Shown here: positions 7,640 to 18,022 of the stretch, in pieces | How positions within the stretch are numbered: the first letter of the stretch is position 1 | How the letters are laid out: each line of letters opens with the position of its first letter | DNA from: Ancalomicrobiaceae bacterium | Lineage (GTDB): Bacteria; Pseudomonadota; Alphaproteobacteria; Rhizobiales; Ancalomicrobiaceae | Direction of reading: 5' to 3' | DNA: 44,908 nucleotides | Assembly (NCBI GenBank): GCA_031291595.1 | Contig: JARLIU010000029.1 | Span: 1 to 44,908 of the forward strand | The notes under the pieces: generated by a model | The model's input: the letters and a program-made list of their open reading frames with translations, nothing else | The model's database searches: none | What the model was told of the DNA's origin: nothing | Translations under genes and position numbers: made by a program

Positions 7640-8014
7640 TCACGGCTCTTCGTCCTCGCCGGCAACGTCGATATCGATGCCGTCGATATCGTCGTCCTCC
7701 TCGTCGGGCGCCAGGAACGTATCGTCATCGTCGCCGCCGATATCCTCGATCTCCTCGTCCTCGATGCCCGGCACCTCGGCCTCACCGGATTCCTCGGCGT
7801 CGGCCTCTTCGAGCGAGACGAAATCGACCGGCAACGCCTCGACCGTCTCTTCCTCTTCCTCGGCCACCGGTACGACCTTGGTGCGCATGGCCATGGCGGC
7901 CACCGTGAACGGCGTGCCGCACTTCGGACAGAGAATCGGATCCCGGTTGAGATCGTAGTACTTGGTGCTGCAGCTCGGGCAGAGCCGCTTAATTCCGAGC
8001 TCGGGTTTTGCCAC
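7640..8014 (-). CDS. TIGR02300 family protein (FYDLN acidic protein)
   Basis: This 124-residue protein belongs to the TIGR02300 family of alphaproteobacteria. The first third is a zinc-ribbon: Cys12, Cys15, Cys29 and Cys32 around KYYDLNRDPILCPKCG, with YYDLN in place of the more usual FYDLN. From about residue 50 onward it is extremely acidic, nearly all Glu and Asp, ending GEDEEP. Function is unknown in the family. Its place between tRNA-Ala and aroA is a conserved Rhizobiales arrangement. It starts with GTG at 8014, preceded by a GGCGAGG-like ribosome site, and a good sigma-70-type promoter lies just upstream. Confidence 0.88.
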   Translation of the reverse strand: MAKPELGIKRLCPSCSTKYYDLNRDPILCPKCGTPFTVAAMAMRTKVVPVAEEEEETVEALPVDFVSLEEADAEESGEAEVPGIEDEEIEDIGGDDDDTFLAPDEEDDDIDGIDIDVAGEDEEP

Positions 8015-8055
8015 AGATGCCTCGCCTGGAGCTAGTTGTCGATAAAAGGTGGAAC

Positions 8056-8084
8056 CCCATAATGCCAGCGCGCGCGCCTGTCAA
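8056..8084 (-). promoter_or_regulatory. Sigma-70-type promoter for the TIGR02300 gene
   Basis: On the minus strand TTGACA (8084-8079) is followed after 17 bases by TATGGG (8061-8056). The -35 is perfect, the -10 is approximate and the spacing is ideal. A transcript would start about 30-40 bases before the GTG at 8014. The alternating GC spacer is unusual. Confidence 0.45.
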
Positions 8085-8210
8085 AAGGCAATCGTACGCC
8101 TCTCGTATGTGTTGGCAACGGGGCCAGCCGCAACGACGGCCGGAATGGCATTTCGCCGAGTCGCGCGCACCGCCGGAGAGGTGACGCGTCAGCCCCTCCA
8201 TGCTAGATGA

Positions 8211-9647
<1,437 letters not shown>

Positions 9648-9670
9648 CGCAGAACAGACGTGGGGATGCC

Positions 9671-10843
9671 ATGCACGTCGGGCCGGCTCCGGGCAAGCCG
9701 AATGCGCATGAGCGCCTGAAAGCCGCGGCGACTGCCGAAGCCCTGCGCCTCGGCCTCACCGCGCCGCGCATCGTCAGCGCGTCCGGCCATGGCCAACGAC
9801 TGACGGACCGGCTGCAAGCCTTCCTCGATCAGCGCCGGCACGGCAGCATGGCCTGGATGGCCGAGCGCACCGCCGCCCGCGCCGATCCGACCGTGCTGTG
9901 GCCTGAGGCCGGTTCGATCCTCGTTGTCGGCCTCGACTATGGCCCGGACGAGGATGCGCTCGCCGTCACCCGCCTGCCCGATGTCGGCGCCATTTCGGTC
10001 TATGCGCGCGGCCGCGACTATCATGACGTGCTGAAGGGCAAATTGAAGCAGCTCGCCGGCCGGATCGGCGCGCGCGGCCGTGACCTGGGGCTGGACGTTC
10101 AGGTCAAGGTCTTCGTCGATACCGCTCCGGTGATGGAGAAACCGCTGGCCGCCGGTTCCGGCCTCGGCTGGCAGGGCAAGCACACCAACCTGGTGTCGCG
10201 CGCGCATGGCTCCTGGCTGTTTCTCGGCGAGATCTTTCTGAACGTGATGCTGCCGGCCGACGCGGCGGAAACCGACCATTGCGGCTCCTGTCGCGCCTGC
10301 CTCGACGCCTGCCCGACCGACGCCTTCCCGGCGCCCTATCAGCTCGACGCCCGCCGCTGCATCTCCTATTTGACCATCGAACACGCCGGACCGATCCCGC
10401 GCGACCTCAGGCCGTTGATCGGCAATCGCATTTACGGCTGCGACGACTGCCTCGCGGTCTGCCCGTGGAACAAGTTTGCCGCGGTCGGTGCCGAGGCAAA
10501 GCTGGCGGCGCGGAACGATTTGCGCCGCCCGAGCCTTGCCGATCTGGCGATGCTTGACGACGGCGCGTTTCGCGCGCGCTTTTCGGCCTCGCCGATCAAG
10601 CGCATCGGCCGCGATCGGTTCGTGCGCAACGTGCTGATTGCCATCGGCAATTCGGGCGATCCGTCGCATTTGCCGCGGCTCGTCGGTCTGCTCGGCGATG
10701 CCTCTGCCCTCGTGCGAGGTGCCGGCGTCTGGGCCCTGTCGCGGTTGTTGCCGCCGGCGGACTTCGCCGCGCTTGCCGTCGCGCATCTGCCGGCAGAGAG
10801 CGATTGGGACGTGCGGGCGGAATGGTCTCGCCCTAACGCCTAA
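9671..10843 (+). CDS. queG: Epoxyqueuosine reductase
   Basis: QueG reduces epoxyqueuosine to queuosine in tRNA, the last step of queuosine synthesis, using cobalamin and two 4Fe-4S clusters. The sequence shows the expected layout: an N-terminal cobalamin-binding half with [11 protein letters not shown] and the conserved [26 protein letters not shown], then the ferredoxin-like part with [12 protein letters not shown] (Cys204, 207, 210, 214), Cys230 and [14 protein letters not shown] (Cys257, 260, 264), and a C-terminal HEAT-like tail. I use the ATG at 9671 (390 residues) with GGGGA just before it. A GTG at 9644 overlapping the aroA stop is an equally possible start and would imply coupling to aroA. 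Confidence 0.93.
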   Translation: MHVGPAPGKPNAHERLKAAATAEALRLGLTAPRIVSASGHGQRLTDRLQAFLDQRRHGSMAWMAERTAARADPTVLWPEAGSILVVGLDYGPDEDALAVTRLPDVGAISVYARGRDYHDVLKGKLKQLAGRIGARGRDLGLDVQVKVFVDTAPVMEKPLAAGSGLGWQGKHTNLVSRAHGSWLFLGEIFLNVMLPADAAETDHCGSCRACLDACPTDAFPAPYQLDARRCISYLTIEHAGPIPRDLRPLIGNRIYGCDDCLAVCPWNKFAAVGAEAKLAARNDLRRPSLADLAMLDDGAFRARFSASPIKRIGRDRFVRNVLIAIGNSGDPSHLPRLVGLLGDASALVRGAGVWALSRLLPPADFAALAVAHLPAESDWDVRAEWSRPNA

Positions 10844-10927
10844 CCCGCATGCGAACGGGCCGGCTTTGCCCCCGTGCCGATCTCGGCTAGCGTGCGGGTG
10901 GTGAAATCGTCGCCCCCGGGAACCATC

Positions 10928-12154
10928 ATGCTGGCGGACAAGCGCATCCTTCTCGTCATTTCCGGCGGCATTGCCGCCTACAAGTCGCTCGACCTCATCC
11001 GCAGGCTGAAGGAGCGCGGCGCCTCAGTGCGCGTGGTGTTGACCAAATCGGCAGAACACTTCGTCACGCCGCTGTCCGCCGGCGCACTCTCCGGCGATCG
11101 CGTCTATTCCGACCTGTTCGATCTGACCGGCGAACACGATATCGGCCACATCAAGCTGTCGCGCGATACCGATCTGATCGTGGTGGCGCCGGCGACCGCC
11201 AATATTCTTGCCAAGATGGCGGCCGGCATCGCCGACGATCTCGCCACCAACATCCTGTTGGCGACCGACAAGCCGATTCTCGCCGCCCCGGCGATGAACC
11301 CGCGCATGTGGGCCAATGCCGCGACCAGACGCAATGTCGCCTGGCTGAAAGATCAGGGCATCGCGACCGTCGGGCCCAACGTCGGCGCCATGGCCGAGCG
11401 GGGCGAGACCGGCGAGGGGCGCATGGCCGAGCCGATGGAGATCGTCGCGGCGGTCGAGGCGATCCTCACCCCCGCCGCCTCCGCTGGAGGCGCTGCTTCC
11501 GGCCCGCTCACCCGTCGCCATGTGCTCGTCACATCGGGACCGACGCATGAGCCGATCGATCCGGTGCGGTTCCTGGCCAATCGCTCCTCCGGCAAACAGG
11601 GTCACGCCGTTGCGATCGCCGCCGCGAGGCTCGGCGCTCGCGTCACCCTGGTGTCCGGCCCGGTGACCATCCCCGATCCGGCCGGTGTCACCGTCGTGCG
11701 CGTCGAGACCGCGCAGCAGATGCTCGCGGCGGTCGAAGCGGCGCTGCCGGCCGATATCGCCATCTTCGCTGCCGCCGTCGCCGACTGGCGCGTGGCGACT
11801 GCGGCGGACGAGAAGATCAAGAAGGGGCCGGGCGGCGTGCCGCAGCTCGCCCTGGTCGAGAATCCCGACATTCTCGCTGCGATCGGCCGCCACCCGACGC
11901 AGCGCCCGAAGGTGGTCATCGGCTTTGCCGCCGAGACCGAAAATCTTCTCGCCAACGCCGCGGCGAAGCTGAAGCGCAAGGGCGCGGATGCCATCGTCGC
12001 CAATGATGTGTCGCCGGGGACCGGCATCATGGGGGGTGATCGCAATCATGTGCGTTTTCTCTCAGGCGATGGCGTGGAAGACTGGCCGGAGGGGGGGAAG
12101 GACGCGGTGGCGGCGATGATCATCGCCAAGGCGGTCCAGCTCCTGCAAGGCTGA
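10928..12154 (+). CDS. coaBC: Bifunctional phosphopantothenoylcysteine decarboxylase / phosphopantothenate-cysteine ligase
   Basis: CoaBC makes 4'-phosphopantetheine for coenzyme A by adding cysteine to phosphopantothenate and then decarboxylating it. The 408-residue protein has the flavin-binding CoaC half first (GGIAAYKSLDLIRRLKERG, the HIKLSR histidine region, PATANILAKMAAGIADDL, PAMNPRMW). The CoaB ligase half follows from about residue 195 (TSGPTHEPIDPVRFLANRSSGKQG, AAVADWR, KIKKGPGG). The start is the ATG at 10928; the frame is open upstream to 10874 but that part is not conserved family sequence. It follows queG by 84 bases on the same strand. Confidence 0.96.
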   Translation: MLADKRILLVISGGIAAYKSLDLIRRLKERGASVRVVLTKSAEHFVTPLSAGALSGDRVYSDLFDLTGEHDIGHIKLSRDTDLIVVAPATANILAKMAAGIADDLATNILLATDKPILAAPAMNPRMWANAATRRNVAWLKDQGIATVGPNVGAMAERGETGEGRMAEPMEIVAAVEAILTPAASAGGAASGPLTRRHVLVTSGPTHEPIDPVRFLANRSSGKQGHAVAIAAARLGARVTLVSGPVTIPDPAGVTVVRVETAQQMLAAVEAALPADIAIFAAAVADWRVATAADEKIKKGPGGVPQLALVENPDILAAIGRHPTQRPKVVIGFAAETENLLANAAAKLKRKGADAIVANDVSPGTGIMGGDRNHVRFLSGDGVEDWPEGGKDAVAAMIIAKAVQLLQG

Positions 12155-12190
12155 GCCCCCGGCCGCTACGACAACGCCCGGAGGGAAGAG

Positions 12191-13954
12191 ATGAATCTGC
12201 TCGGCCGTCGCCTGCTTTCCCGGCTCCTCCTCGCGGCGCTCCTCGCGCTCGCTCCGGCGCATGGCTTCGCCCAAAGCGGCCCGCCCGGCATGCCGCAGGC
12301 CGGCGTCGCCATTCCCTCGAGTGCCGCGCGGCTGCTCCCCGTCGTCGCCAAGCACGGCGCGGTCTCCAGCCAGGAGGCACTGGCCACCCGCGTCGGCGTC
12401 GACATCTTGCAGCGCGGCGGCAATGCGATCGATGCCGCGGTCGCCGTCGGCTTCGCGCTCGCCGTCACGCTGCCGTCGGCCGGCAATCTCGGTGGCGGCG
12501 GTTTCATGCTGGTGCATCTCGCCAAAACGGGCGAGACGGTTGCCATCGACTACCGCGAGACTGCGCCGAAGGCGGCCACCCGCGACATGTTTCTCGGGCC
12601 GAACGGCGAGCCGGACCCGGCGAAGTCGCGCGATTCGGGGCTCGGCATCGGCGTTCCCGGCAGCGTCGCCGGTTTGGCCGAGGCCGAAGCCCGCTATGGC
12701 TCGGGCAAGTTCACCCTGGCCGATCTGATCGCCCCGGCGATCGCGCTGGCGCGTCAGGGCATTCCGGTCGAAGCCGGGCTGGCCGATTCGCTCGACCAGG
12801 ACACGCGGCTCGGCAAATTCGCTTCGAGCCGCGCCATCTTCTTTGCCGGCGACAAGCCGATTCCGCGCGGCGAGAAGCTGGTGCAGGCTGATCTTGCCGC
12901 AACGCTTGGGGCCATCGCCCGCTCCGGTCCGGACGCGTTCTATCACGGGCCTGTCGCCGAGAAGATCGTCGCGGCGGTCAAGGGCGTCGGCGGCATCATG
13001 ACGCTGGAGGATCTGGCGGCCTACAAGCCCGTCATCCGCCAGCCGGTGACCGGCAGCTACCGCGGCTTTCAGATCGTCTCCATGCCGCCGCCGTCGTCGG
13101 GCGGCGTGCACCTGATCGAGATCCTCAACATTCTGGAAGGCTTCGATCTGGCGAAATTGGGCGCCGGCAGCGCCGACCAGATCCATCTGCTCGCCGAAGC
13201 GATGAAGCCGGCCTATGCCGATCGGGCGAAGTTCCTCGGCGATCCCGATCGCGTTACGGTGCCGCTCGCCGGCCTGACGTCGAAGGTCTATGCGGAGAAG
13301 CTGCGCGCCGCGATCGACCTGACGAAGGCGCGGCCGGCCAAGGACGTTGCCGCCGGCGATCCCCTGCCGTACGAGCACGACCAGACGACGCATTTCTCGG
13401 TGGTCGACGCCGACGGCAATGCCGTCGCCAACACCTATACGCTCAACTTCCTCTATGGCATCGGGTTGGTCGCCGACGGCACCGGGGTGCTCTTGAACAA
13501 CGAGCTCGACGATTTCTCGGCCAAGCCCGGCGCGCAGAACGCCTATGGCCTCGTCGGTGGCGAGGCCAACAGCGTGGCCCCCAACGCCCGCCCGCTGTCG
13601 TCGATGACGCCAACCTTCGTCTTCAAGGACGGCAAGCTCGTGCTGGTCACCGGTTCGCCCGGCGGCAGCCGCATCATCACCACGGTGCTGCAGGTCATCG
13701 TCAACGTCATCGACAATGGCATGAATATCGCCGAGGCCGTCGCCGCGCCGCGCATCCACGACCAATGGCTGCCGGACGTGCTGTTGACCGAAACCGGCCT
13801 GTCGCCGGATACCATCCGGATCCTCAGGGAGCGTGGCCACGACGTGGTGGTCGGCACCACCTCCGGTTCGGCCAATTCGATCGCGGTTACGCCGCAAGGG
13901 CTGGAGGCTGCCGCCGATCCGCGCCAGAGAGGCACCTTGGCGGCAGGCTATTGA
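12191..13954 (+). CDS. ggt: Gamma-glutamyltransferase
   Basis: A periplasmic N-terminal nucleophile hydrolase that removes or transfers the gamma-glutamyl group of glutathione and related peptides. The 587-residue precursor has a signal peptide (MNLLGRRLLSRLLLAALLALAPAHGFAQ). It matures by self-cleavage before a threonine; here Thr399 in DQTTHFSVVDADGN is the expected nucleophile, leaving a large subunit of about 370 residues after signal removal and a small subunit of about 190. Other family marks are GGGGFMLVH, the lid region NNELDDFSAKPG, RPLSSMTPT and GSPGGSRIITT. It is close to the E. coli enzyme in this part. The neighbouring peptide importer on the other strand makes glutathione or peptide use a reasonable setting. 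Confidence 0.96.
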   Translation: MNLLGRRLLSRLLLAALLALAPAHGFAQSGPPGMPQAGVAIPSSAARLLPVVAKHGAVSSQEALATRVGVDILQRGGNAIDAAVAVGFALAVTLPSAGNLGGGGFMLVHLAKTGETVAIDYRETAPKAATRDMFLGPNGEPDPAKSRDSGLGIGVPGSVAGLAEAEARYGSGKFTLADLIAPAIALARQGIPVEAGLADSLDQDTRLGKFASSRAIFFAGDKPIPRGEKLVQADLAATLGAIARSGPDAFYHGPVAEKIVAAVKGVGGIMTLEDLAAYKPVIRQPVTGSYRGFQIVSMPPPSSGGVHLIEILNILEGFDLAKLGAGSADQIHLLAEAMKPAYADRAKFLGDPDRVTVPLAGLTSKVYAEKLRAAIDLTKARPAKDVAAGDPLPYEHDQTTHFSVVDADGNAVANTYTLNFLYGIGLVADGTGVLLNNELDDFSAKPGAQNAYGLVGGEANSVAPNARPLSSMTPTFVFKDGKLVLVTGSPGGSRIITTVLQVIVNVIDNGMNIAEAVAAPRIHDQWLPDVLLTETGLSPDTIRILRERGHDVVVGTTSGSANSIAVTPQGLEAAADPRQRGTLAAGY

Positions 13955-13958
13955 CGGC

Positions 13959-15638
13959 CTACTGCCGCACGCTTCCTTCGATCGCCTCGATGTTGAAGGC
14001 GGCGGCCATCAGCGCCTTGGTATAGGGCGACTGCGGCGATGCGAAGATCGCCTCGGTCGAGCCCTCTTCGACCACCTTGCCGTCCTTCATCACGATCACG
14101 TCGTTGGCGAGCGCCCGCACCACTTTCAGGTCGTGCGAGATGAACAGGTAGGCGAGCCCGTGCCGGGCCTGCAGCGCCCTGAGCAGGTCGACCACCTCGG
14201 CCTGCACCGACATGTCCAAGGCCGAAGTCGGCTCGTCGAGCATCACGAACTTCGGCTCCAGCACCAGCGCGCGCGCGATCGAGATGCGTTGGCGCTGGCC
14301 GCCGGAAAACTCGTGCGGATAGCGGAAGCGCGTCTCGGCATCGAGCCCGACTTCGGTCAGCGCCGAGACGACCTTGGCATCGAGTTCCTGCGGTTTCATG
14401 CCCGGCCGGTGCACGCTGAGCCCCTCGCCGACGATGTCGGCGATCGACAGCCTGGGCGACAGGGCGCCGAACGGGTCCTGGAAGACGACCTGCATGTCCT
14501 TGCGCAAGCTGCGCGTGGCTTTCGACTTCAGCCCCTGGATGTCGCGGCCCATGAACACGATGCTGCCTTCCGACGAGATCAGGCGCAGCAGCGCCAGCCC
14601 GAGCGTGGTCTTGCCGGAGCCGGATTCGCCGACGACGCCGACCGTCTGTCCGGCCCGGACCTTCAGCGAAATGCCATCGACCGCCTTGATGTAGCCGACC
14701 GTGCGCCTCAAGAACCCGCGCTTGATCGGAAACCACACCTTCAGGTCTTTCACCTCGGCGATGACCGGCGCGGTCGGGTTCGAGACCGGCGGCGCGCCCT
14801 TCGGTTCGGCCGCGAGCAGCTTTTGCGTATAGGGGTGCTGCGGATCGGCGAAGATCGCCTCGGTCGGCCCCATTTCGACGATGCGGCCGTTGGTCATCAC
14901 CGCCACCCGGTCGGCAAAACGCCGGACAATGCCGAGATCGTGGGTGATGAACAGCACGGCCATGTTGCGGCGGCGTTTCAGATCGTCGAGCAGATTGAGG
15001 ATCTGCGCCTGCACGGTGACGTCGAGCGCGGTGGTCGGTTCGTCGGCGATCAAGAGCGCCGGCTCGTTGGCGAGCGCGATGGCGATCATCACCCGCTGCC
15101 GCTGCCCGCCGGACAATTGGTGCGGATAGGCGTTGAGCCGCGATCGCGGATCGGGGATGCCGACCTGGGTCAAGAGATCGATGACACGGGTGTGGACCTC
15201 CTTCTGGCCGATGCCGAAATGTGCCCGCATGATCTCGCCGACCTGCTGCTCGATCGTGTGCAGCGGATTGAGCGACGTCATCGGCTCCTGGAACACCATG
15301 GTGATGTCGCGGCCGCGCACCTGGCGCATGTCGCGCTCGTCGAGCTTCAACAGATCGCGCCCGTTGAGCCGCACCTCGCCCGACGGGTGGAAGGCGGCGG
15401 GGTAGGGTAAGAGCCGCGGGATCGACAGCGCCGTCACCGACTTGCCGGAGCCGGATTCGCCGACGAGCGCCAGGGTTTCGCCACGCGCGATGTCGAAGGA
15501 GACACCCTCGGCCGCCGGGAACACCGTGCCGCCCTGCCGGAACGATACGGCGAGGTTGCGGACTTCGAGAAGCGGCTGGGGGTCGGACGATGTCACGTCG
15601 GTATCCGTGCGGGGCGAAGGGATCGGGGCGACCAGCAT
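13959..15638 (-). CDS. yejF: Peptide/microcin C-type ABC importer, double ATP-binding protein (YejF-like)
   Basis: This 559-residue protein fuses two ABC ATPase domains. The first has Walker [10 protein letters not shown] and signature LSGGQRQRV followed by [13 protein letters not shown]. The second has [24 protein letters not shown] and [12 protein letters not shown] double ATPase of this length is typical of YejF, which powers the YejABEF importer of peptides and microcin C-type peptide-nucleotides. It is the last gene of a minus-strand operon, 11 bases after yejE, and converges with ggt only 4 bases away, so there is almost no room for terminators between them. Confidence 0.93.
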   Translation of the reverse strand: MLVAPIPSPRTDTDVTSSDPQPLLEVRNLAVSFRQGGTVFPAAEGVSFDIARGETLALVGESGSGKSVTALSIPRLLPYPAAFHPSGEVRLNGRDLLKLDERDMRQVRGRDITMVFQEPMTSLNPLHTIEQQVGEIMRAHFGIGQKEVHTRVIDLLTQVGIPDPRSRLNAYPHQLSGGQRQRVMIAIALANEPALLIADEPTTALDVTVQAQILNLLDDLKRRRNMAVLFITHDLGIVRRFADRVAVMTNGRIVEMGPTEAIFADPQHPYTQKLLAAEPKGAPPVSNPTAPVIAEVKDLKVWFPIKRGFLRRTVGYIKAVDGISLKVRAGQTVGVVGESGSGKTTLGLALLRLISSEGSIVFMGRDIQGLKSKATRSLRKDMQVVFQDPFGALSPRLSIADIVGEGLSVHRPGMKPQELDAKVVSALTEVGLDAETRFRYPHEFSGGQRQRISIARALVLEPKFVMLDEPTSALDMSVQAEVVDLLRALQARHGLAYLFISHDLKVVRALANDVIVMKDGKVVEEGSTEAIFASPQSPYTKALMAAAFNIEAIEGSVRQ

Positions 15639-15649
15639 TGGGCGTCAGC

Positions 15650-16792
15650 TCACAGGAACGTCTTGCGCGGATCGAAGGCGTCGCGCACCGCCTCGCCGGC
15701 AAATATCAGCAGGCTCAGCATCAACGAGATGGTCAAGAAGCCGGAGAGGCCGAGCCACGGCGCTTGCAGGTTGTTCTTGCCCTGCGCCAGCAGCTCGCCG
15801 AGCGACGGTGAGCCCGGTGGCAGGCCGAAGCCGAGGAAGTCGAGCGAGGTCAGGGTCGAGATCGAGCCGTTGAGGACGAACGGCATGAAGGTCAGCGTCG
15901 CCACCATGGCATTGGGCAGCAGATGGCGGCGCATGATGGTGAAATTTCCGACACCCAAGGCGCGGGCCGCCCGCACGTATTCGAAGTTGCGGGCGCGCAG
16001 GAACTCCGCCCTGACGACGCCGACCAGCCGCACCCAGGAGAACAGCAGGAGGATGCCGAGCAGGATCCAGAAACCCGGCGGCAGGATGGCGGCGACGATC
16101 AACAGCAGGTAGAGCTCCGGCAGCGACGTCCAGATCTCGATGAAGCGCTGGAACAAGAGATCGGTCCAGCCACCGAAATAGCCCTGCACCGCGCCGGCGG
16201 CGACGCCGATGACCGAGGAAACGGCCGTCAGGATCAGGCCGAACAGCACGGAGATGCGGAAGCCGTAGATCATGCGGGCGAGCACGTCGCGGCCGAGGTC
16301 GTCGGTGCCGAGCCAGTTCCAGTTGCCGATGACGCAGCGGGCGTCGGCGAGCCCCTGATCATAGCGGCTGCAACGCTTTTGCGCATCGTACAGCCAGGAC
16401 GGCTTGGCCGGCGCCGGATCGGGGATTTCGTAGTTGACCGTCGAATAGGAGTAGCGCACCGGCGGCCACAGCGCCCAGCCATTGTCGGCGATCGCCTTCT
16501 GGTTGACCGGATCGCGATAGTCGGTCTGCGGCAGGAAGCCGCCGAAGGTTGCCTCCGGATAGTCGAAGACGACCGGGAACAGGTATTCGCCCTTGTAGGA
16601 AACGACGATCGGCCGGTCGTTGGCGATCACTTCGGCAAACAGCGACAGGACGAACAGCACCAGGAACAGGTAGAGCGAGTAGGAGCCGCGCTTGTTGGCG
16701 CGGAAATTGGCGAGCCGGCGCTGATTGAGCGGCGAGAGCCACAGCTTGCGGCGGGGGCGGGCGGCGGCGGGGACGAAGGCGACATCGGTCAT
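15650..16792 (-). CDS. yejE: ABC importer permease (YejE-like)
   Basis: This 380-residue inner-membrane permease has one N-terminal membrane segment (SLYLFLVLFVLSLFAEVIA), a large periplasmic loop, and a C-terminal group of segments with the DppC/OppC-type transport domain. The loop includes PVVFDYPEATFGGFLPQTDYRDPV, a YejE hallmark. The EAA loop lies around ARALGVGNFTIMRRHLLPNAM. The start is the ATG at 16792, only 7 bases after the stop of yejB, so the two partner permeases are co-translated. The long periplasmic insertion distinguishes it from ordinary dipeptide permeases. Confidence 0.93.
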   Translation of the reverse strand: MTDVAFVPAAARPRRKLWLSPLNQRRLANFRANKRGSYSLYLFLVLFVLSLFAEVIANDRPIVVSYKGEYLFPVVFDYPEATFGGFLPQTDYRDPVNQKAIADNGWALWPPVRYSYSTVNYEIPDPAPAKPSWLYDAQKRCSRYDQGLADARCVIGNWNWLGTDDLGRDVLARMIYGFRISVLFGLILTAVSSVIGVAAGAVQGYFGGWTDLLFQRFIEIWTSLPELYLLLIVAAILPPGFWILLGILLLFSWVRLVGVVRAEFLRARNFEYVRAARALGVGNFTIMRRHLLPNAMVATLTFMPFVLNGSISTLTSLDFLGFGLPPGSPSLGELLAQGKNNLQAPWLGLSGFLTISLMLSLLIFAGEAVRDAFDPRKTFL

Positions 16793-16799
16793 GGCTGCC

Positions 16800-17906
16800 T
16801 CAGACCTCCCGCGATTCGAAATCGATTCTGGGATCGATCCAGGTGTAGGTGAGGTCGGAGATGAGCCCGATCAGCAGCCCGAGAAGCGAGAAGATGAAGA
16901 GCGTTGCGAACACCACCGGGTAGTCGCGATCGATCACCGAGTTGAAGCCGAGCTGCCCAAGCCCGTCGAGCGAGAAGATCTGCTCGATCAACAGCGAACC
17001 GGAGAAGAATGCGCCGATGAAGGCGCCGGGGAAGCCGGCGATGACGAGGAGCATGGCATTGCGGAACACGTGGCCGTACAGCACTTGCCGCTCGCCCAGA
17101 CCCTTCATCCGCGCCGTCGTCACGTATTGCTTGCGGATCTCGTCGAGGAAGCAGTTCTTGGTCAACAGCGTCGTATTGGCAAAGGCCGACAGCCCCATGG
17201 CGGTGATCGGCAGCACCAGGTGCCAAAGATAGTCGGCGATATAGTGCGGCCAAGACAGCGTGGCGGCATTGTCGGAATGCAGGCCCCGGAGCGGGAAGAA
17301 GTCCCAGAACGAGCCGCCGGCGAACAGCACGATCAGCAGGATGCCGAACAGGAAGCCCGGCACGGCGTAGCCGACGATCACCGCCGCGCTCGTCCAGATA
17401 TCGAAGGGTGTGCCGTCGCTGACCGCCTTGCGGATGCCCAGGGGGATCGAGATGCCATAGGACAGCAGCGTCAGCCAGAGGCCGAGCGAGATCGACACCG
17501 GCATCTTCTCGCCGATCAGTTTCAGGACCGAGACATTGCGGAAGTAGCTCTCGCCGAAATTGAACGTCAGATAGTTCTTCATCATCAAGAGGAATCGTTC
17601 CGGCGCCGGCTTGTCGAAGCCGAACTGCTTTTCCAGCTTCTTGATGAATTCGGGATCGAGCCCCTGACTGCCGCGGTAGCGCGATGACGTCGCATCGGTG
17701 GCATTGAGCGCCGCCTTGGCGCCGACGAGGTCGCCGCCGCTGCCGGAGATGCGCGCGGTCGCCGAGACGTCGTTGCCGGTCAGTTGCGCGATGATCTTTT
17801 CCACCGGCCCGCCGGGGGCGAACTGCACGATGACGAAGCTGACGGCCATGATGCCGATCATCGTCGGGATGATCAGCAGAAGACGGCGGAGAATGTAGGC
17901 GGCCAT
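16800..17906 (-). CDS. yejB: ABC importer permease (YejB-like)
   Basis: This 368-residue permease has the DppB/OppB topology: an N-terminal membrane segment (RLLLIIPTMIGIMAVSFVIVQFAPGGPVE), a periplasmic region of about 130 residues with LDPEFIKKLEKQFGFDKP, then five more segments. The EAA loop is ARMKGLGERQVLYGHVFRNAM. It pairs with YejE to form the channel. It starts with ATG at 17906. The 116 bases separating it from the binding-protein gene upstream contain no obvious hairpin, so it most likely belongs to the same transcript as the two yejA genes. Confidence 0.93.
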   Translation of the reverse strand: MAAYILRRLLLIIPTMIGIMAVSFVIVQFAPGGPVEKIIAQLTGNDVSATARISGSGGDLVGAKAALNATDATSSRYRGSQGLDPEFIKKLEKQFGFDKPAPERFLLMMKNYLTFNFGESYFRNVSVLKLIGEKMPVSISLGLWLTLLSYGISIPLGIRKAVSDGTPFDIWTSAAVIVGYAVPGFLFGILLIVLFAGGSFWDFFPLRGLHSDNAATLSWPHYIADYLWHLVLPITAMGLSAFANTTLLTKNCFLDEIRKQYVTTARMKGLGERQVLYGHVFRNAMLLVIAGFPGAFIGAFFSGSLLIEQIFSLDGLGQLGFNSVIDRDYPVVFATLFIFSLLGLLIGLISDLTYTWIDPRIDFESREV

Positions 17907-18022
17907 GGAGGATCTATGGTCCCGTTCGATTGGAAGCTATCGGCGAAATGCCGTGGCAGCGCGGATTATGGCAGTAGACGAATTCGCCCTTCCTGTGTCG
18001 TCACGCGATCAACTTGGCTTGA

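Noticed and set aside
7633-7908. Arg-rich plus-strand frame with repeated RR/PR motifs
   Set aside because: It is the antisense of the Glu/Asp-rich tail of the TIGR02300 protein.
12062-13897. 611-codon minus-strand frame over ggt
   Set aside because: Antisense shadow of gamma-glutamyltransferase, with no start context and low-complexity composition.
13833-15410. 525-codon plus-strand frame across the end of ggt and yejF
   Set aside because: Shadow of the YejF coding strand; composition is His/Asp/Arg-rich, typical of reverse-frame reading.
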